From: an uncultured Allorhizobium sp.
GTDB lineage: Bacteria > Pseudomonadota > Alphaproteobacteria > Rhizobiales > Rhizobiaceae
Length of the DNA: 64,000 nt
Direction of reading: 5' to 3'
Assembly: GCA_958439205.1 (NCBI GenBank)
Contig: OY288189.1
Span: 3,115,001-3,179,000 of the forward strand
Shown here one piece after another: positions 61,442 through 64,000 of the stretch. The first letter of the stretch is position 1. Each line of letters starts with the position of its first letter. The position numbers and the translations under genes were made by a program. The notes under the pieces are model-generated. The model was not told where the DNA came from, did not search any database, and worked only from the letters and a program-made list of their open reading frames with translations.

Positions 61442-62134
61442 TCAGGCGACCGTGGACGGGTCGATCTTGACGCCCGGACCCATGGTCGAAGAGATCGCTA
61501 CGCGCTTGACGTAGTTGCCCTTGGCGCCAGCCGGCTTAGCCTTGACGACGGCGTCAGCGAAAGCCTTGATGTTTTCTTCGAGCGCCTTGGCGTCGAAAGA
61601 GGCCTTCCCGATGCCGGCGTGGATGATACCAGCCTTCTCGACGCGGAACTCAACGGCACCGCCCTTGGAAGCCTTGACGGCGCCAGCGACGTCCATGGTG
61701 ACCGTACCGACCTTCGGGTTCGGCATCATGCCACGCGGGCCGAGAACCTTACCGAGGCGACCGACGAGCGGCATCATGTCCGGGGTGGCGATGCAGCGAT
61801 CGAAGTCGATCTTACCGCCCTGGACGATTTCCAGCAGGTCTTCGGCGCCAACGATGTCTGCACCAGCTGCCTTGGCTTCGTCAGCCTTGGCGCCACGTGC
61901 GAAGACAGCGACGCGAACGTCACGGCCGGTACCGTTCGGCAGGTTGACCACGCCGCGGACCATCTGGTCTGCGTGGCGCGGGTCGACGCCGAGGTTCATG
62001 GCGATTTCGATCGTTTCGTCGAACTTGGCGACGGCACGTTCCTTGACCATCGAGATGGCGTCGGACAGGGCGACCAGCTTGGTCGGGTCCACGCCTTCGC
62101 GGATCTTCTGAATACGCTTTGCTACCTTGGCCAT
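61442..62134 (-). CDS. rplA: 50S ribosomal protein L1
   Basis: Stalk protein at the E site, 230 aa from the ATG at 62134; a TTG two codons earlier is rejected. [20 protein letters not shown] and the [19 protein letters not shown] segment are diagnostic. It starts 2 bp after the rplK stop, so translation is coupled. Confidence 0.98.
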   Translation of the reverse strand: MAKVAKRIQKIREGVDPTKLVALSDAISMVKERAVAKFDETIEIAMNLGVDPRHADQMVRGVVNLPNGTGRDVRVAVFARGAKADEAKAAGADIVGAEDLLEIVQGGKIDFDRCIATPDMMPLVGRLGKVLGPRGMMPNPKVGTVTMDVAGAVKASKGGAVEFRVEKAGIIHAGIGKASFDAKALEENIKAFADAVVKAKPAGAKGNYVKRVAISSTMGPGVKIDPSTVA

Positions 62135-62136
62135 GA

Positions 62137-62568
62137 TCAACCTACCACTTCCAGGCCCATGGAGCGGGCAGAGCCCTCAACCATCAGCATTGCGCCTTCG
62201 ATGTCGGCGGCGTTCAGATCCTTCATCTTGCCTTCGGCAATTGCGCGGACCTGCGCCTTGGTGATCGTACCGACCTTCGCACCCTTGCCCGGAGTCTTCG
62301 AGCCAGAGGTGATCTTTGCTTCCTTCTTCAGCCAGTAGGTGACCGGCGGCTGCTTCATTGCGAAGGTGAAGGACTTGTCCTGGTAATAGGTGATGACGAC
62401 CGGGATCGGCATACCCTTTTCCATTTCCTGCGTGGCGGCATTGAACGCCTTGCAGAATTCCATGATGTTAATGCCACGCTGACCAAGAGCCGGGCCGATC
62501 GGCGGGGACGGGTTAGCCGATCCTGCCTTGACCTGGAGCTTGAGCTGGCCTGCAACTTTCTTAGCCAT
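62137..62568 (-). CDS. rplK: 50S ribosomal protein L11
   Basis: GTPase-centre protein, 143 aa. It has [20 protein letters not shown] and [13 protein letters not shown]. The C-terminal rRNA-binding domain has [20 protein letters not shown]. It follows nusG by 147 bp. Confidence 0.98.
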   Translation of the reverse strand: MAKKVAGQLKLQVKAGSANPSPPIGPALGQRGINIMEFCKAFNAATQEMEKGMPIPVVITYYQDKSFTFAMKQPPVTYWLKKEAKITSGSKTPGKGAKVGTITKAQVRAIAEGKMKDLNAADIEGAMLMVEGSARSMGLEVVG

Positions 62569-62691
62569 TACTCTCTGCCTTTCATTTCAGACCGGTTGCC
62601 CGATCCCATATGCCAGCATTCGCTGGCGGCTGCGGTTGCGTGGTACGTCTGAACGGTCCGGCTTAGAGACCGCCATCCTCCCACGCGGGTC

Positions 62692-62707
62692 GGGGAGTTG
62701 CCTCCCC
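62692..62707. other. Short hairpin after nusG
   Basis: GGGGAG pairs with CTCCCC over TTGC, 9 bp after the nusG stop. No T-run; probably not a full terminator. Confidence 0.35.
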
Positions 62708-62715
62708 TTCTCCGA

Positions 62716-63246
62716 TCAGACCTTTTCGACCTGACCGTATTCGAGTTCGACGGGGGTCGCGCGACCGAAGATCGAGACCTCGACCTTGAGGCGCGAGCGC
62801 TCTTCGTCCACGTCCTGGACGATCCCGTTGAAGGAGGCGAAGGGACCGTCGGAGACGCGAACCTGTTCGCCGATTTCGAAGGATACGGAGGACTTCGGAC
62901 GCTCGACGCCTTCCTGGACCTGGCCCAGGATGCGCTCAGCCTCGAAATCCGGGATCGGAACCGGCTTGTTGTCGGAACCGAGGAAGCCCGTAACCTTCGG
63001 GGTATTCTTGATCAGATGGTAGGCTTCGTCGGTCAGGTTTGCCCGCACCATGACGTAGCCTGGGAAGAACTTGCGTTCGCTATCCACCTTGCGGCCGCGA
63101 CGAACCTCAACGACCTTTTCGGTCGGAACGAGGATCTTTTCGAAGAGATGATCAAGGCCCTTCTGCTTGGCCTTGTGCTCAATGTCTTCCGCGACCTTCT
63201 TTTCAAAATTTGAATACGCGTGGACGATATACCAACGTGCCGCCAT
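62716..63246 (-). CDS. nusG: Transcription termination/antitermination protein NusG
   Basis: Elongation factor that couples RNA polymerase to ribosomes and Rho, 176 aa. The NGN domain has WYIVHAYSNFEKKVAEDI and FFPGYVMVRANLTDEAYHLI. The C-terminal KOW domain has GEQVRVSDGPFASFNGIVQD. It follows secE by 16 bp. Confidence 0.98.
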   Translation of the reverse strand: MAARWYIVHAYSNFEKKVAEDIEHKAKQKGLDHLFEKILVPTEKVVEVRRGRKVDSERKFFPGYVMVRANLTDEAYHLIKNTPKVTGFLGSDNKPVPIPDFEAERILGQVQEGVERPKSSVSFEIGEQVRVSDGPFASFNGIVQDVDEERSRLKVEVSIFGRATPVELEYGQVEKV

Positions 63247-63262
63247 GTTCGTTCCCGCCCGA

Positions 63263-63463
63263 TTAATTGCCGACGCTCAGCACGAGGCTGAGCAACCAGC
63301 TGATCAGCTGGTCCGCGCCGAAGAAGAACAGCGCAGCGAAAAACACCATCGCCAGGACCATGAGCGTCGAAATCATGGTCTCGCGACGCGAGGGCCACGT
63401 CACCTTGGACGTCTCGGAGCGAACCTGCTGCAGAAACGCGAATGGATTACCCTTGGATGCCAT
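63263..63463 (-). CDS. secE: Protein translocase subunit SecE
   Basis: Clamp of the Sec channel, 66 aa with one membrane helix (VLAMVFFAALFFFGADQLI), the short form found outside enterobacteria. The N-terminal amphipathic part has QVRSETSKVTWPSRRE, the SecE signature. It is first in the secE-nusG unit and preceded by a promoter and tRNA-Trp. Confidence 0.97.
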   Translation of the reverse strand: MASKGNPFAFLQQVRSETSKVTWPSRRETMISTLMVLAMVFFAALFFFGADQLISWLLSLVLSVGN

Positions 63464-63536
63464 TTAATGCCCACGCATTTACGGCGCGTAAAGCCGACCT
63501 TGGTCAGCCCCACGCACCGCGTGTCTGTTTGAACCC

Positions 63537-63565
63537 TACATAGAGACCGTTTCCCCTTTTCACAA
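63537..63565 (-). promoter_or_regulatory. Promoter of secE-nusG
   Basis: Minus strand: TTGTGA (63565-63560), 17-bp spacer, TATGTA (63542-63537). It lies between tRNA-Trp and secE, about 75 bp before the secE start. Confidence 0.55.
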
Positions 63566-63643
63566 GAGGAAATGTTCTCCAGCACTTTTTCGGCTTTGCC
63601 AGATCTTTACGCTCGTCGCGGCCCTAAAGCGCGCCGTGCGACT

Positions 63644-63719
<76 letters not shown>

Positions 63720-63766
63720 AAGCCTTACACCGGACAGAAACGCTCCCGTCCGAGGCATGACGCACC

Positions 63767-63794
63767 CTTTAAGGCGGGCGCGCCGGATTGGCAA
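63767..63794 (-). promoter_or_regulatory. Possible promoter of tRNA-Trp
   Basis: Minus strand: TTGCCA (63794-63789), 16-bp spacer, TTAAAG (63772-63767), about 47 bp before the tRNA. Confidence 0.4.
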
Positions 63795-63837
63795 GTGTCT
63801 TTTTTCGGCTTTTCACCACTGCCGTCAGTGACATCGC

Positions 63838-64000
63838 TCACCATTGCCGCTCGAAGCGCGCATTGAGGCGGGCGTTCGGCTTGTGGGCCAGATCAGACAG
63901 GGTCGCATTGAGCCGGATACCGGGGCGAAGGTTCTTTTCCAGGCCGACCTCCGCCCGAAATGGTGCCTTGTTGTCCATGAGAATGCCGCCGGTCACGATG
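63838..64000 (-). CDS. 3' end of an unidentified gene, beta-rich C-terminus
   Basis: Minus-strand frame from the window edge to a TGA at 63838-63840, about 53 codons. The translation alternates polar and nonpolar residues (PFRAEVGLEKNLRPGIRLNA, then ARLNARFERQW) and ends in Trp. This resembles the last strands of an outer-membrane barrel, though the family is not recognised. Confidence 0.4.
   Translation of the reverse strand, partial: IVTGGILMDNKAPFRAEVGLEKNLRPGIRLNATLSDLAHKPNARLNARFERQW

Overview
The window looks like chromosomal DNA of a Rhizobiales alphaproteobacterium (Rhizobium/Agrobacterium type). The grounds are high GC, a long B12-dependent NrdJ as ribonucleotide reductase, rhizobial GC-rich palindromic repeats, DUF1883, DUF2809 and DUF817 families, and one long ribosomal/RNA polymerase cluster on the minus strand. 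The species cannot be fixed from sequence alone.

Left part (1-30.8 kb), mixed genes in short units. A truncated chemoreceptor gene is followed by an 838-bp regulatory region with two NrdR boxes and by nrdJ. An AT-rich DUF4145/zinc-ribbon gene and a 1.57-kb non-coding stretch made of palindromic mosaic repeats come next. The following unit, read leftward, has a trypsin-like protease, rarA, a CHASE4-GGDEF cyclase and a flavin amine oxidase with short gaps or overlaps. Then come a serine hydrolase, a LysR regulator divergent from a dioxygenase/class II aldolase pair, a VOC protein, an acyltransferase, ilvD, a membrane-anchored nuclease, msrPQ, DUF2809 and DUF817 genes, a YCII/DGPF protein with an ECF42-type sigma factor, a DoxX protein and a secreted protein.

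Right part (30.8-63.8 kb), information processing, nearly all on the minus strand. In transcription order: tRNA-Trp, secE, nusG, rplK, rplA, rplJ, rplL, rpoB, rpoC; then rpsL, rpsG, fusA, tuf; then the S10 (rpsJ to rpsQ), spc (rplN to adk) and alpha (rpsM to rplQ) groups. Only one gene, a 97-aa conserved protein at 50854-51147, faces the other way. The long gaps in this cluster hold promoters, leaders and terminator-like hairpins, and they fall at the classical operon boundaries plus one extra boundary before secY. The window ends in the 3' part of an unidentified gene.

No CRISPR array, prophage or transposase was seen. The least explained parts are the repeat region with a structured core (7293-8864), the dioxygenase/aldolase cluster, the DUF4145 gene, and the inverted small gene inside the rpo/str cluster.
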